Origin: Arthrobacter liuii
GTDB taxonomy: Bacteria > Actinomycetota > Actinomycetes > Actinomycetales > Micrococcaceae
Direction of reading: 5' to 3'
NCBI RefSeq assembly: GCF_014639275.1
Contig: NZ_BMFW01000002.1
Location: forward strand, 310,487 to 374,486
DNA length: 64,000 bases
The notes below the pieces were generated by a model that ran no database searches, was not told the origin of the DNA, and saw only the letters and a program-made list of their open reading frames with translations. Made by a program: the position numbers and the translations under genes. Below, in pieces: positions 9,343 to 18,299 of the stretch. Numbering within the stretch: position 1 is the first letter of the stretch; each line of letters starts with the position of its first letter.

Positions 9343-10425
9343 TCAGCCGCCGAAGCGGAGGATGACCACCAATCCGATTAGGGCCACGACGCCGGCCAGC
9401 AGCATCGCTGCCCTCGGGTCCCCGAAGTTCAGGGTCCAACCAATGCCGAACCTCCGGGGAACCAGCAGGGCGGGGTCGTCCCGGTTGATGTAGAACAGGC
9501 CGCCGCGCCAGTACTTGTCATCGTCCCGGTGCGTCAGGCCGGTGTCCTCGCCGTTCCCGCCGCGGTCCCTGTTGTTCCTGGCCAGGACCGCGACGGCTGC
9601 CACTACGCCAGTGAGGACCGGGAGCACCACCACCAGCGGCGCCCAGCGCGTCGTGGTACCGGTCCACATCAACAGCGACGATCCCAGCATCCCCAGATCG
9701 ATCAGCGCAACCAGGCCAAGCAGCACTTTGGCGCCCAGCAACAGGTAGTGCCGCCCCCAGCGCGCCGAGCCCACTGGGCGCGCCGGGTCAATGTCCGGCC
9801 TGCTGTGGACGATTGCAGCGGCCATCCCCGCGAGCAGGGCCGTGAAGCCCAGCTGTACGAAAACCAGTGAGAAAGCAGTGCCCACCGATTTCGCCGCCAT
9901 CCTGTTCGGGGCGCCGCTGGCTCCATAATGCACGGCGAGGTTTTGGGGCATGGTTGGGTACATCAGGATTCCAGCAACCACCGTTGCGGCGATGATGACC
10001 AGCGCCGGCGTTAACCAAAGCCAGGGGAACCGCGGGGGATTGGTCCGCAGCTCGGTGTCCACGGCGATGCCCTGGTGCAGGCCCTCGAACCAGCCCCCTG
10101 CCGTCTTTGCCTCCCGGATTTCCTGGTGGGCAAGGAAGAAGCAGCCGTACCAGAGGCCGACGAGCACCAGTACAGACAAGGGCAGCAGCAACGGTTCGCC
10201 GGTCAGCGCGTCGCTGGCCACGCCGGCCACGGCGACGACGGACCCGCCAACCAGGACCCTCCGCCGGTACAGGCGGGCCTGTTCGCGCACCACGGGATCG
10301 GCCGCATGCCGGGCCGGTACCCGGACCCCGAACGGCACCGTGGGGCTCGTGACCGAGGGAAGCACCAACGCCAGCAGGAGGACCAGCCCCAGCAGCACGA
10401 AACTCAGAATGATGGCAATGGTCAT
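9343..10425 (-). CDS. DUF1648/DUF5808-type integral membrane protein
   Basis: A 360-residue membrane protein with about eight hydrophobic segments. The N-terminal segment is followed by VPFGVRVPARHAADPVV, typical of proteins that carry a central DUF1648 domain (here near LAVHYGASGAPNRMA). The C-terminus (DDKYWRGGLFYINRDDPALL...GWTLNFGDPRA) matches DUF5808. The biochemical role is unknown. The gene overlaps the upstream GntR regulator by 4 bases (ATGA), so the two form an operon. YtrA-type regulators usually control exactly such a neighbouring membrane protein or transporter, probably in envelope stress. Confidence 0.75.
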   Translation of the reverse strand: MTIAIILSFVLLGLVLLLALVLPSVTSPTVPFGVRVPARHAADPVVREQARLYRRRVLVGGSVVAVAGVASDALTGEPLLLPLSVLVLVGLWYGCFFLAHQEIREAKTAGGWFEGLHQGIAVDTELRTNPPRFPWLWLTPALVIIAATVVAGILMYPTMPQNLAVHYGASGAPNRMAAKSVGTAFSLVFVQLGFTALLAGMAAAIVHSRPDIDPARPVGSARWGRHYLLLGAKVLLGLVALIDLGMLGSSLLMWTGTTTRWAPLVVVLPVLTGVVAAVAVLARNNRDRGGNGEDTGLTHRDDDKYWRGGLFYINRDDPALLVPRRFGIGWTLNFGDPRAAMLLAGVVALIGLVVILRFGG

Positions 10426-10814
10426 GGCATGTCCTCCTGCTGCGTGGCGCCAAATGAATCGAGTAACGTGCGGCAGGTCTGCAGCACGTCGTCAGCGGGT
10501 ATTCCCCGTGCCACGGCCTCAGCCAGAAGAGTGCGGGCCCTGGCGGTCCATTCCGCGGTGGGTCCCTGGTCCCCTGCAGCCGCGGTCACCACGGCCCCGG
10601 TCTTGCGGTTCAGGCGGATCAGGCCTTCCTGGCGGAGGAGGTCGTAGGCCTTGTTGACAGTGTGGAAGTTGATGCCGAAGTCGGCGGCAAGGGTGCGGGT
10701 GGGCGGCAAGGAACTGCCGTCGACCAATTCGCCGTGGGCGATCGCTTCCACGATCTGGTCCCGGATCTGCTGGTAGATCGGCACTGCTCCGGCCAAGTCC
10801 ACATTGAGGATCAA
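10422..10814 (-). CDS. GntR-family regulator, YtrA subfamily
   Basis: A short GntR protein (130 residues). It has the N-terminal winged helix (VPIYQQIRDQIVEAIAHGEL, then LPPTRTLAADFGINFHTVNK) and only a short C-terminal tail, as in the YtrA subfamily. TTG at 10814 is chosen over the GTG at 10823 because the AAGGGAGG site would touch the GTG but lies 8 bases from the TTG, and YtrA proteins typically begin LILNVD. Just upstream is a perfect palindrome with 10-bp arms, presumably its own operator, so autoregulation together with the downstream membrane gene is likely. Confidence 0.85.
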   Translation of the reverse strand: MILNVDLAGAVPIYQQIRDQIVEAIAHGELVDGSSLPPTRTLAADFGINFHTVNKAYDLLRQEGLIRLNRKTGAVVTAAAGDQGPTAEWTARARTLLAEAVARGIPADDVLQTCRTLLDSFGATQQEDMP

Positions 10815-10828
10815 CGCGCGCACCTCCC

Positions 10829-10853
10829 TTTGTTCTATTAGTTATAGAACAAA
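10829..10853. promoter_or_regulatory. palindromic operator for the YtrA-type regulator
   Basis: Perfect inverted repeat TTTGTTCTAT (10829-10838), 5-base spacer, ATAGAACAAA (10844-10853). It sits directly upstream of the GntR gene and overlaps its ribosome-binding site, an ideal position for autorepression. Confidence 0.8.
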
Positions 10854-10910
10854 CCAACGCGCCTGCCAAGAGGGCTGTTTGGAGCGGCATCGCCGCCCGC
10901 CGCACGGGCG

Positions 10911-11615
10911 CTACAGCCGGGCGGCCCGTCGAACGGCACGGGAAGCTATGAAGTTATCGGGAAGCCCGACGCTGGCCGGGTTGATGTCTTCGAGGTTCCA
11001 TAGCCCGGGCAAGGGTGGCTGGCCAAGCACTGCGGGTTGGGAGCCGGACACATCAACGAGGACTGGATCCTGCGCCAGCCCCGTGCCGAGTGCCTTGAGG
11101 ACGGCCTCCTTGCGGACCCAAAGGCCGGTCTGGAGCCTGACGCCCAGCGCAGGAGGGGCGTTGTGAAGCTCGCGCCGCTCGTTGGCGGTCAGCGCCAGGG
11201 ACTGGAACTCGGCAAAGTCCGCTGCTGTTCCGTCTTCGATGTCCACCCCAATACCCTCGACGTCCTGGTCAAGGCTGGCCGCCAGCAGGCACCAGTCCCC
11301 GGACCGGCTGAGGCTGGCGCGGAGGCGGCCGGGATGCGACGGGAGCCGGTATTGGGGGATGCCGTGTCCCGTGTCGCCGTGGTTCCGGCAGGACGGACAG
11401 GCGTAATCCGCAATCAGGGACCCCGGGTCTTCCCCGGTCAGCGCGCTGATGTGGAGCCGCAGTGCAATCCGGCCGGCCAGGAACCTGTTTTGCAGGGCGG
11501 GGGAACGGAAGGTTGCGGCCCGGTCCAGCTCGGCCGCGTCCAGGAGGTGCGCCAGGCCGAGGTCGACGCCGGACAACCGGATGGCGTCCAGCGACGGCAC
11601 GGGTTCTGCCGGCAT
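10911..11615 (-). CDS. 4'-phosphopantetheinyl transferase (Sfp type)
   Basis: A 234-residue protein that transfers phosphopantetheine from CoA to carrier-protein serines. The signature is GIGVDIEDG (Mg/CoA-binding Asp-x-Glu) and, about 45 residues later, WVRKEAVLKALGTG (W-x-x-K-E-A-x-x-K). The ATG at 11615 overlaps the stop of the peptidase gene as TGATG; an in-frame ATG 36 bases upstream is an alternative start. It is the last gene of the NRPS operon, so its likely client is the carrier domain of that synthetase. Confidence 0.85.
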   Translation of the reverse strand: MPAEPVPSLDAIRLSGVDLGLAHLLDAAELDRAATFRSPALQNRFLAGRIALRLHISALTGEDPGSLIADYACPSCRNHGDTGHGIPQYRLPSHPGRLRASLSRSGDWCLLAASLDQDVEGIGVDIEDGTAADFAEFQSLALTANERRELHNAPPALGVRLQTGLWVRKEAVLKALGTGLAQDPVLVDVSGSQPAVLGQPPLPGLWNLEDINPASVGLPDNFIASRAVRRAARL

Positions 11616-13036
11616 CAGGGCAGCGGCGGGAGCGCGGTTTGGTAGAGCCATGGGGCCAGGATGGTGCCGGCATTGAATCCGGGGAGCCCGGCGCAGATCC
11701 CGTTGGCGGTAACGACGAGGTCAGCCGTGGTGACGCCGCCATAGCGGTAGCTGTGCGTCCACGTTCTCAGGACAGTGAAAAACAGCTCATCGCCGGCCGC
11801 CTGCCGCAGGGCATGGAGGGCCAGGGCACCCCGTTTGTAGACCCGGTCATCGAACATCAATTCCGGCGAGGGATCGCCCACCACCAGGTCCTGCGGCTGC
11901 ACCGAGAGTCCGCGCCAGGCGCTCCTGGCCCGGGCCGCGGCGGTGGCACTGCCGGAAGCCTCGGACCAGATCCATTCGGCATAGCAGGCGAAGCCTTCCT
12001 GCAACCAAATATCGGCCCAGGTCGTGACGGTCAGGGAATTTCCGAACCACTGATGGGCCAGTTCATGGGCAATGAGCCGCTGGTCCTCCCACTGCTGGGT
12101 GAGGTGGTTGGGGCCGAAAACGGAAAGGGACTGTGCTTCCAACGGGATTTCCAGATCATCATCGGCCACCACCACCGTGTAGCCGGCGAACGGATAGGGG
12201 CCGAAGCAGGTCTGGAAGGTTTCCATCATTTGCTCCTGGCGGTTGAGGGCCGCAGCGGCGGGCACCATCAGGGCCGGCGGCGCCGCGACGTACTGCGGGA
12301 CCAGGCGGGGTCCGCCGTCGTCCCGGACTTCCGCGCGGTGGGACGGGGAATGGTGCTGGAGGGCGATCGGCCGGAGGTCGTAGCGGCCGATCTGCACGGT
12401 GGCCAGGTAGGTTGCCATGGGTTCGGATTGTTCGAACACCCAGGTTTCGCGGCTGGCCTTGGCGTGGCGGGAGACCAGCACGCCGTTGCAGACCACCCTG
12501 TAATTGGCCTCGGTGGTGATGGTGAAGCCGAAGCTGGCCTTCTGGCTGGGATGGTCGTTGCAGGGAAACCACGACGGCGCCCCCGTGGGCTGACCTGCCA
12601 CGAGGACCCCGTCGGTGAGCTCTTCCCAGCCCACCTCGCCCCAGTTGCCGCGCAGGGGACCGGGCGCACCGCTGTACCGGATGTCCAGGTTGAACTCCGT
12701 ACCGGCCGGCAGCGGACGCGCGGGCGTGATGAACAGCAGGTTCCCGCGCTGGCTGAACCTCACTGCACGCTGCCCATCCACCTGGACTTTCGATACGCGC
12801 AGCCCCGCCAGGTTCAGGGTCACCGTGCCCAGGTTTACGTTGGAGCGTGCGGTGATGGCCGCATGCCCGGAGAGCCTGTTTGAGGACACACGGTAGTCCA
12901 GGTAGAGCTCGTAGCGGGACACCTCGTATTCCGCGGACCCGTGGCCCGGGGTGTAGGGATCCGGCAAGGAGCGGGAGGCACGTGCGGCACCGGAGCCGGC
13001 GATTGCTACTGGCAGGTGCTCCTGGGGTGCGGTCAC
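11615..13036 (-). CDS. M1-family zinc metallopeptidase
   Basis: A 473-residue aminopeptidase N-like (gluzincin) protein. The zinc site HELAHQWFGN begins near residue 321, followed 18 residues after the second His by the Glu in LQEGFACYAEW, the exact M1 spacing. It lacks the long C-terminal helical domain of full-length PepN, as do many short actinobacterial members. No clear signal peptide is present. The GTG at 13036 overlaps the NRPS stop (GTGA), so the two are translationally coupled. Its place between an NRPS and a phosphopantetheinyl transferase suggests processing or turnover of the peptide product; that is inference. Confidence 0.85.
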   Translation of the reverse strand: MTAPQEHLPVAIAGSGAARASRSLPDPYTPGHGSAEYEVSRYELYLDYRVSSNRLSGHAAITARSNVNLGTVTLNLAGLRVSKVQVDGQRAVRFSQRGNLLFITPARPLPAGTEFNLDIRYSGAPGPLRGNWGEVGWEELTDGVLVAGQPTGAPSWFPCNDHPSQKASFGFTITTEANYRVVCNGVLVSRHAKASRETWVFEQSEPMATYLATVQIGRYDLRPIALQHHSPSHRAEVRDDGGPRLVPQYVAAPPALMVPAAAALNRQEQMMETFQTCFGPYPFAGYTVVVADDDLEIPLEAQSLSVFGPNHLTQQWEDQRLIAHELAHQWFGNSLTVTTWADIWLQEGFACYAEWIWSEASGSATAAARARSAWRGLSVQPQDLVVGDPSPELMFDDRVYKRGALALHALRQAAGDELFFTVLRTWTHSYRYGGVTTADLVVTANGICAGLPGFNAGTILAPWLYQTALPPLP

Positions 13037-16000
13037 TGTAGCTGGGCCTCTCGGGCGGGAACGGCTGCGGCCGGGGACGCCCATGGGCTGACCGGGTTTC
13101 CGATCCAGTAGCTGGCCGCCGGAACGGTTTCGCCGCGCATCACCAGGGATGCGGGCCCTACCGTGCCGCCGGCCCCGATACGTGCTGCGGGCAGGATCAC
13201 TCCATGCGGGCCCATGGTTGCCCCCGCTTCAAGCGTAACCGTGTCGATGCTCATCACCCGGTCGTGGAACAGATGGGTCTGGACCACGCAGCCCCGGTTG
13301 ACAGTTGAGTTTTCGCCGAGCGTGACCAGGTCCGCCTCGGGCAGCCAGTAACTTTCGCACCAGGTGCCCGAGCCGATCTTGGCGCCGAGGCCCCGAAGCC
13401 ACCAGACGAGGGCGGGGGTCCCCGCGGCTGCCCGGGCGAACCAGGGTGCGGTGACCATTTCAATGAACGTGTCCACCACCTCATTGCGCCAGATGAATGA
13501 ACTCCACAGGGGGTGTTCGCTGGCATCGATCTTCCCCACGAGCAGCCACTTGGCCGCCACGGAACTTGCGGCCGCCACGCCGCCTGCCGCCAGGAGCACG
13601 GGCGCCCCGAGCAGGGCGGCGATGCCGTACCCGGCGTAGCTGGCTATCCAGTCAAGGGCCACGAGGATGCCGACGGCGATGGCCGCCGTGAGCACGACGG
13701 GTACCGCCCGGCACAATTCCCAGCAGGCGCGGTAGATCTTGAGCCGCAGGGGAGGCTTGTACGTCAGGCTCTGGTCCACCTCCATGCGGGCACGGCGGAG
13801 CCGCACCGGCGGGCTCCCCAGCCAGGACGTCCCGGACTTCGCCTTCGCCGGGGTGGCCGATAGGACGGCAACCAGGGAGTTCTTGGGCACGCTGCGGCCC
13901 GCCCCCGTCATGCCTGAGTTGCCCAAAAACGCCCGCTTGCCGATCTTCGCGGGTGCGATCCTCATCCACCCGCCCCCGAGCTCGTACGAGGCAATCATGG
14001 TGTCATCGGCCAGGAACGCCCCGTCCCCCACCGTGGTCATGGAGGGCAGCAGCAGAACGGTGGACGCCTCCACGTTCCGGCCAACCTTGGCGCCCAGCAG
14101 CCGCAGCCAGACAGGGGTGAACAGGCTCGCGTACAGGGGAAAGAGCAGGTCCCGGGCCATATCCAGGACCCGTTCCGTGGCCCACACCCGCCAGCCGGTA
14201 AAGCTGCGCACGCGGTAGTGGCCTTCCTTGAGTCCCAGACCGAGCAGGCGCACGACGGCGGCCGTCAGGACCATGTTGGACAGGAACCAGAGCGCGGCCG
14301 CGGCCGGCACCGCCCACAGCAGCGACACGCCGCCCGAGGACAGGGACCCGTGTCCCCGTACGGCGGCGATCACGGGCAGGGCGCCAAGTGCGGCGGACAC
14401 GAAGGGGATCAGCGACAGCAAGGCCGCGGCCAGCGCGTAGAGGCCAAAGGACAGCACCGCCTTCAGGCCCGCCGGCGGCCTGGCCGGCCAGTCCTGCTGG
14501 GCTTTGCCCAGGCGCTCGGCAGGTGAGCCCGCGAAACGCTGGTTCGCCTTGACCTTCCCCAGGACCGCCGAACCGGGCAACACCTCTGCCCCGGCACCGA
14601 TCCTCGCGCCCGGCATCAGGGTGCTGCGGGAACCGACAGTGGCGCCCGCGCCCACCCGGACGTGGCCGATATGGACCAGGTCGCCATCCACCCACCAGCC
14701 CGAAAGATCCACCTCGGGTTCAACTGAGCAGCCGCTGCCCAGGCTGAGCATGCCGGTCACGGGCGGGACGGAGTGAAGGTCAACGTCCTTGCCCACCTTG
14801 GCGCCCAAGGCCCGCGCGTAGTAGGGAACCCAGGGTGCTCCGGCAAGGCTGATGGCCCCGGAAAGGTCAGCGATCTGTTCCGACAGCCACAGCCGCAGGT
14901 GCACCCTCCCGGAGCGTGGATAGCTGCCCGGCACAACCCTCCGGAGCAGCAGGCGCGCCGCCGCGACGGAGATTGCCATCCGGCCCAGCGGGCTGACGAA
15001 CACGAGCCAGGACGCCAGCACCCACCACCAGGAAACGGTGGGGGCGGAGCTCAGCACACCCCAGGCGGCCAGGAGGTTGTTGATGGCCATGAGGTAGGTC
15101 AGCCAGCGCATGGCCACCAGCACGTGCAGCGGCAGGCCGGCGAGGATCTGGAAGACCTGGGATTTGCGGGCCGTCGGGCGCACGGAACGTTCCGTGGGCG
15201 CGGAAGCCGCCGCGCCGCCGTCGGGCGCTGAAAGTTTGGCGAGTTCGATCAGGGCGGCCACCCGCGGACGTGCGTAGACGTCCGCCACGGTGATGGTGGG
15301 GTAGCGCACCCGGAGGGCCGATACCAGCCGGGCCGCGGCCAGGCTGCTGCCGCCGTAGGCGAAGAAATCGGCGTCCAGGCTGTCCGGGGGAGTGCCCAGG
15401 ACGTCCGCCCACTGCTGGACGATCCACGTAGACTGGACGTCCAGGTCCGGCACCACGGATTCGCCTGTGTCCGCGGGCGCCAGCGGCCACGGCAGGGCAT
15501 GCCTGTCCACCTTGCCGCTGGTCTTCACCGGAAGGCCGTCCAGGACGGTCAGGAGTGGAATGAGGGCCGCGGGGAGTTGGGCTGCCAGCAGGTTCCGCGC
15601 CTTGTCCAGGTCGGGGGAGGTCCCGGGTGCGGGCACCAGGTAGCCCACCAGGACCTGGTTCCCGCCGGCGGCGCCCTGGACTGCGGCAGCCGCGCCCTGG
15701 ATGCCGGGCAGGGACTGCAGGGCTGCGTCGATTTCGCCGAGCTCGATCCGCCGCCCGCCGAGTTTCACCTGCTCATCGGCGCGGCCCATGAAGAGCAGGC
15801 CTTCGAGCTCGTAGCGCACCAGGTCACCGCTGCGGTAGGCGCGGTCCCAGCCCAGGGTGTCCATGGGCGCGTACTTTTCTGCGTCCTTGGCTGGGTCCAG
15901 GTACCTGGCGAGGCCAACACCGCCGATGATCAGCTCCCCCACCTGCCCTTCGTCCACGGGGATTCCCGCAGCATCGACGACGGCGAGGTCCCACCCGTCC

Positions 16001-17010
16001 AGGGGCAGTCCGATCCGCACCGGCCCGGTTCCGTCCATCCGGGCGGCGCAGGCAACGACGGTCGCCTCGGTGGGGCCGTAGGTGTTCCAGACTTCGCGTT
16101 CGTCCACGGCGAGCCGTGCTGCCAGCTCGGGCGGGCAGGCTTCGCCGCCGAAGATCAGCAGCCTGACCGCCTCCAGCGATTCGGCGGGCCACAGCCCGGC
16201 CAGGGTGGGAACGGTGGAGACCACCGTGATCCCGTTCGTGATCAGCCACGGTCCCAGGTCCATGCCGGTCCGGACCAGCGACCGCGGAGCGGGCACCAGG
16301 CATGCGCCGTTCCGCCAGGCCAGCCACATCTCCTCACATGAGGCATCGAATGCCACGGACAGGCCGGCCAGGACCCGGTCCGACGTGTTCACCGGATTCG
16401 CCGGAAGGAACAACCGCGCCTCGGCGTCCACGAACGCGGCGGCCGACCGGTGCGTCACCGCCACGCCCTTGGGCTTGCCGGTGGAACCGGAGGTGAAAAT
16501 CACCCACGCATCATCGTCGACGCCGGGCTGCCGGGGGCTTGGGAAGGGCGCGGTCCTGCCTGGAAGGGTGGCGATTTCCCCGGCGCGGAGAATGGCCGCG
16601 ACGCCGGCTTCTTCGAAGACCAGGCTGGCCCGCTCTTCCGGGTCGTCCGCATCAACCGGCACGTAGGCTGCCCCCACCAGCAGCGTGGCGAGGATGGCGA
16701 TATAGAGCTCATTGGTGCCGGACGGGATGCGGATCCCCACCTTGTCACCGGCCCCGATCCCGTCCCTGTGCAGGCGGCGGGCATACTCCTTGGCCGCGGC
16801 GTGCAGGTCGGCATAGCTCAGGGACACCCTGCCGTCGTCGAGGGCGGAAGCGTCAGGGAACTGCCGGGCCGTTTCCTCAAAGACCTGCACCAAGGTACGC
16901 GGCGGGGCTGCCTTCGCGGCACCTGCCAGCTGGGGGAGGTGCTCCCCGCTGGGGCCTACCGCGACGGTTTCCTCTTTTGCAGCCGATTCCGGCAGATCAG
17001 AAACATTCAC
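13033..17010 (-). CDS. Pls/PosA-family membrane NRPS (homopoly-amino-acid synthetase-like)
   Basis: A 1325-residue single-module synthetase. The adenylation domain (about 35-505) carries A3 TSGSTGKPKG (173-182), A4 FDAS with the amino-binding Asp222, A5 YGPTEAT (311-317), A7 YRSGDL (392-397), A8 GRRIELGEID (419-428) and the catalytic Lys500 in SGKVDR. A carrier domain has the attachment motif YGGSS (Ser555 or 556). There is no condensation or thioesterase domain. Instead, the C-terminal 700 residues alternate membrane helices with three left-handed beta-helix-like regions (hexapeptides such as GARIGAGAEVLPGS). This is the layout of epsilon-poly-lysine synthetase (Pls), which makes isopeptide homopolymers. 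The GTG start overlaps the SRPBCC stop. The substrate cannot be read from the sequence. Confidence 0.85.
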   Translation of the reverse strand: MNVSDLPESAAKEETVAVGPSGEHLPQLAGAAKAAPPRTLVQVFEETARQFPDASALDDGRVSLSYADLHAAAKEYARRLHRDGIGAGDKVGIRIPSGTNELYIAILATLLVGAAYVPVDADDPEERASLVFEEAGVAAILRAGEIATLPGRTAPFPSPRQPGVDDDAWVIFTSGSTGKPKGVAVTHRSAAAFVDAEARLFLPANPVNTSDRVLAGLSVAFDASCEEMWLAWRNGACLVPAPRSLVRTGMDLGPWLITNGITVVSTVPTLAGLWPAESLEAVRLLIFGGEACPPELAARLAVDEREVWNTYGPTEATVVACAARMDGTGPVRIGLPLDGWDLAVVDAAGIPVDEGQVGELIIGGVGLARYLDPAKDAEKYAPMDTLGWDRAYRSGDLVRYELEGLLFMGRADEQVKLGGRRIELGEIDAALQSLPGIQGAAAAVQGAAGGNQVLVGYLVPAPGTSPDLDKARNLLAAQLPAALIPLLTVLDGLPVKTSGKVDRHALPWPLAPADTGESVVPDLDVQSTWIVQQWADVLGTPPDSLDADFFAYGGSSLAAARLVSALRVRYPTITVADVYARPRVAALIELAKLSAPDGGAAASAPTERSVRPTARKSQVFQILAGLPLHVLVAMRWLTYLMAINNLLAAWGVLSSAPTVSWWWVLASWLVFVSPLGRMAISVAAARLLLRRVVPGSYPRSGRVHLRLWLSEQIADLSGAISLAGAPWVPYYARALGAKVGKDVDLHSVPPVTGMLSLGSGCSVEPEVDLSGWWVDGDLVHIGHVRVGAGATVGSRSTLMPGARIGAGAEVLPGSAVLGKVKANQRFAGSPAERLGKAQQDWPARPPAGLKAVLSFGLYALAAALLSLIPFVSAALGALPVIAAVRGHGSLSSGGVSLLWAVPAAAALWFLSNMVLTAAVVRLLGLGLKEGHYRVRSFTGWRVWATERVLDMARDLLFPLYASLFTPVWLRLLGAKVGRNVEASTVLLLPSMTTVGDGAFLADDTMIASYELGGGWMRIAPAKIGKRAFLGNSGMTGAGRSVPKNSLVAVLSATPAKAKSGTSWLGSPPVRLRRARMEVDQSLTYKPPLRLKIYRACWELCRAVPVVLTAAIAVGILVALDWIASYAGYGIAALLGAPVLLAAGGVAAASSVAAKWLLVGKIDASEHPLWSSFIWRNEVVDTFIEMVTAPWFARAAAGTPALVWWLRGLGAKIGSGTWCESYWLPEADLVTLGENSTVNRGCVVQTHLFHDRVMSIDTVTLEAGATMGPHGVILPAARIGAGGTVGPASLVMRGETVPAASYWIGNPVSPWASPAAAVPAREAQLQ

Positions 17011-17543
17011 CGGCCGAAGTTACTCTGCTGCAGTGAACGGACGGTGAACGGCGGCGCTTGCCGGCCGTGCCGTTGGCTTGTGCCAGTGGGTGCCGCGGCA
17101 GGAAAAACTCCGCCGTCGAGATGAAAGCTGAGCAACTCCGCACGGAACCTGACGGCCTCCACGAAATCAGCCAGGGCTTCACTGGCGTCGGGTCCGGATT
17201 TGTGAACCAGCCGCCGCAAGGGACCGGTGACCTTTTCCTTGACCGCCAGGTATGTGACCCCTGAGTAGTCGGTGAGCGTGAACGTCCGGACCACCCGTGC
17301 CAGTCGCAGCGGCAGCCCGTAGGTCCAGGTCATGGACTTCCCTTCGCTCAATCCGACCAGGACGGAAAGGCTCTTCCTGCTGCGTTCCCGCGTTTGGACG
17401 CGGATCCTTCCGCCGGAGACCATGTCGCCGTGGGCAGCAACAATCCCGGACTCCCACACCGCATAGTTGCCGGCGTCGGTCAGGATGTCCCACACCGTGG
17501 GTGTCCCGGCAAGGATGAGGGCCTCCGCCTCGAAAGAATGCAT
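17007..17543 (-). CDS. SRPBCC-superfamily protein, first gene of the NRPS operon
   Basis: A 178-residue protein with the START/SRPBCC fold pattern. It begins FEAEALILAGTPTVWDILTDAGNYAVWESGI and continues with alternating strands and a final long helix (about residues 125-150), followed by a basic tail. These domains bind hydrophobic ligands. It overlaps the NRPS start by 4 bases and is the operon's first gene, with 129 bp separating it from the divergent TetR gene. Its role in making or sensing the peptide product is unknown. Confidence 0.75.
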   Translation of the reverse strand: MHSFEAEALILAGTPTVWDILTDAGNYAVWESGIVAAHGDMVSGGRIRVQTRERSRKSLSVLVGLSEGKSMTWTYGLPLRLARVVRTFTLTDYSGVTYLAVKEKVTGPLRRLVHKSGPDASEALADFVEAVRFRAELLSFHLDGGVFPAAAPTGTSQRHGRQAPPFTVRSLQQSNFGR

Positions 17544-17672
17544 ACTCTCAGGTTATTGCGTAGGCGAGGGAGGCGTCACTTTAAATGGGCTCCCGGGACC
17601 TGTGATCTTCGCCCATGCGGGATGACAAATCTGCAGTTGTGCAAAGTGTGCAGCTGTGCAAAAATATTACAC
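17544..17672. promoter_or_regulatory. divergent promoter region with TGTGCAAA direct repeats
   Basis: The gap between the NRPS operon and the tetR gene contains TGTGCAAA at 17638-17645 and again at 17655-17662, with a related TGTGCAG at 17647-17653. The repeats end about 10 bases before the tetR start. They are plausible binding sites for the encoded TetR protein and could couple control of the synthetase operon and the exporter. Confidence 0.5.
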
Positions 17673-18299
17673 ATGCCCCCCACTTCTTCGCCTTCGCTGC
17701 GCGAGCGCAAAAAGGCCGAAACCTGGTCCGCCATCCATGAGGCTGCTGCGTCCCTTGCGCAGCAGCGCGGCCTTGAGCACGCCACGGTGGAAGCAATCGC
17801 CGAGAGTGCAGGGGTTTCGCCCCGGACGTTCTTCAACTATTTCCCCGCCAAGGAGGACGCCGTCCTGGGCCTCCACGAACCGGTGCTTGACCCCAGTGAG
17901 GCCGCGAAGCTCACTGGCGCGGAAGATCTCCTGGGGCAGGCCACCCTGCTGCTTGTCGCCGTCGCCCGTTCCGCCCTGGGCGGGACAAACACGGCCAGGC
18001 GCCGCCAGCTCCTGAAGCGGTATCCGCACCTGTTCGCGCGCCAGCTGGAGGTCATGGTGAAGGCCGAAGCGCTGGTGCGCCAGGCCGTGGTTGACCATCT
18101 CGCCGCTGATCCGTACTGGGCTTCCAGTGCTGAAGGCTTCAGCGCCGAGGAGACCGCGCGGATGCTGGTGATGCTCGCATCGGTGCCCGCCAAGTTCACG
18201 GCGCAGGCCGCAGATTTCGACCCCGCATCGGGCATGACCCCCGAAGACCTCGCGCCCGCTGTGGCGCTTTTTCATCACTTGCAAAGGAAACTCTCATGA
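17673..18299 (+). CDS. TetR-family transcriptional regulator
   Basis: A 208-residue TetR protein. The ATG at 17673 starts just before the conserved N-terminus (SLRERKKAETWSAIHEAA). The helix-turn-helix is at about residues 30-62 (VEAIAESAGVSPRTFFNYFP, then AKEDAVLG). The C-terminal part is a helical ligand-binding domain. It overlaps the DHA2 transporter by 4 bases (ATGA), the usual layout for a drug-responsive repressor with its efflux pump. Being divergent from the NRPS operon, it may also control that operon. Confidence 0.85.
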   Translation: MPPTSSPSLRERKKAETWSAIHEAAASLAQQRGLEHATVEAIAESAGVSPRTFFNYFPAKEDAVLGLHEPVLDPSEAAKLTGAEDLLGQATLLLVAVARSALGGTNTARRRQLLKRYPHLFARQLEVMVKAEALVRQAVVDHLAADPYWASSAEGFSAEETARMLVMLASVPAKFTAQAADFDPASGMTPEDLAPAVALFHHLQRKLS

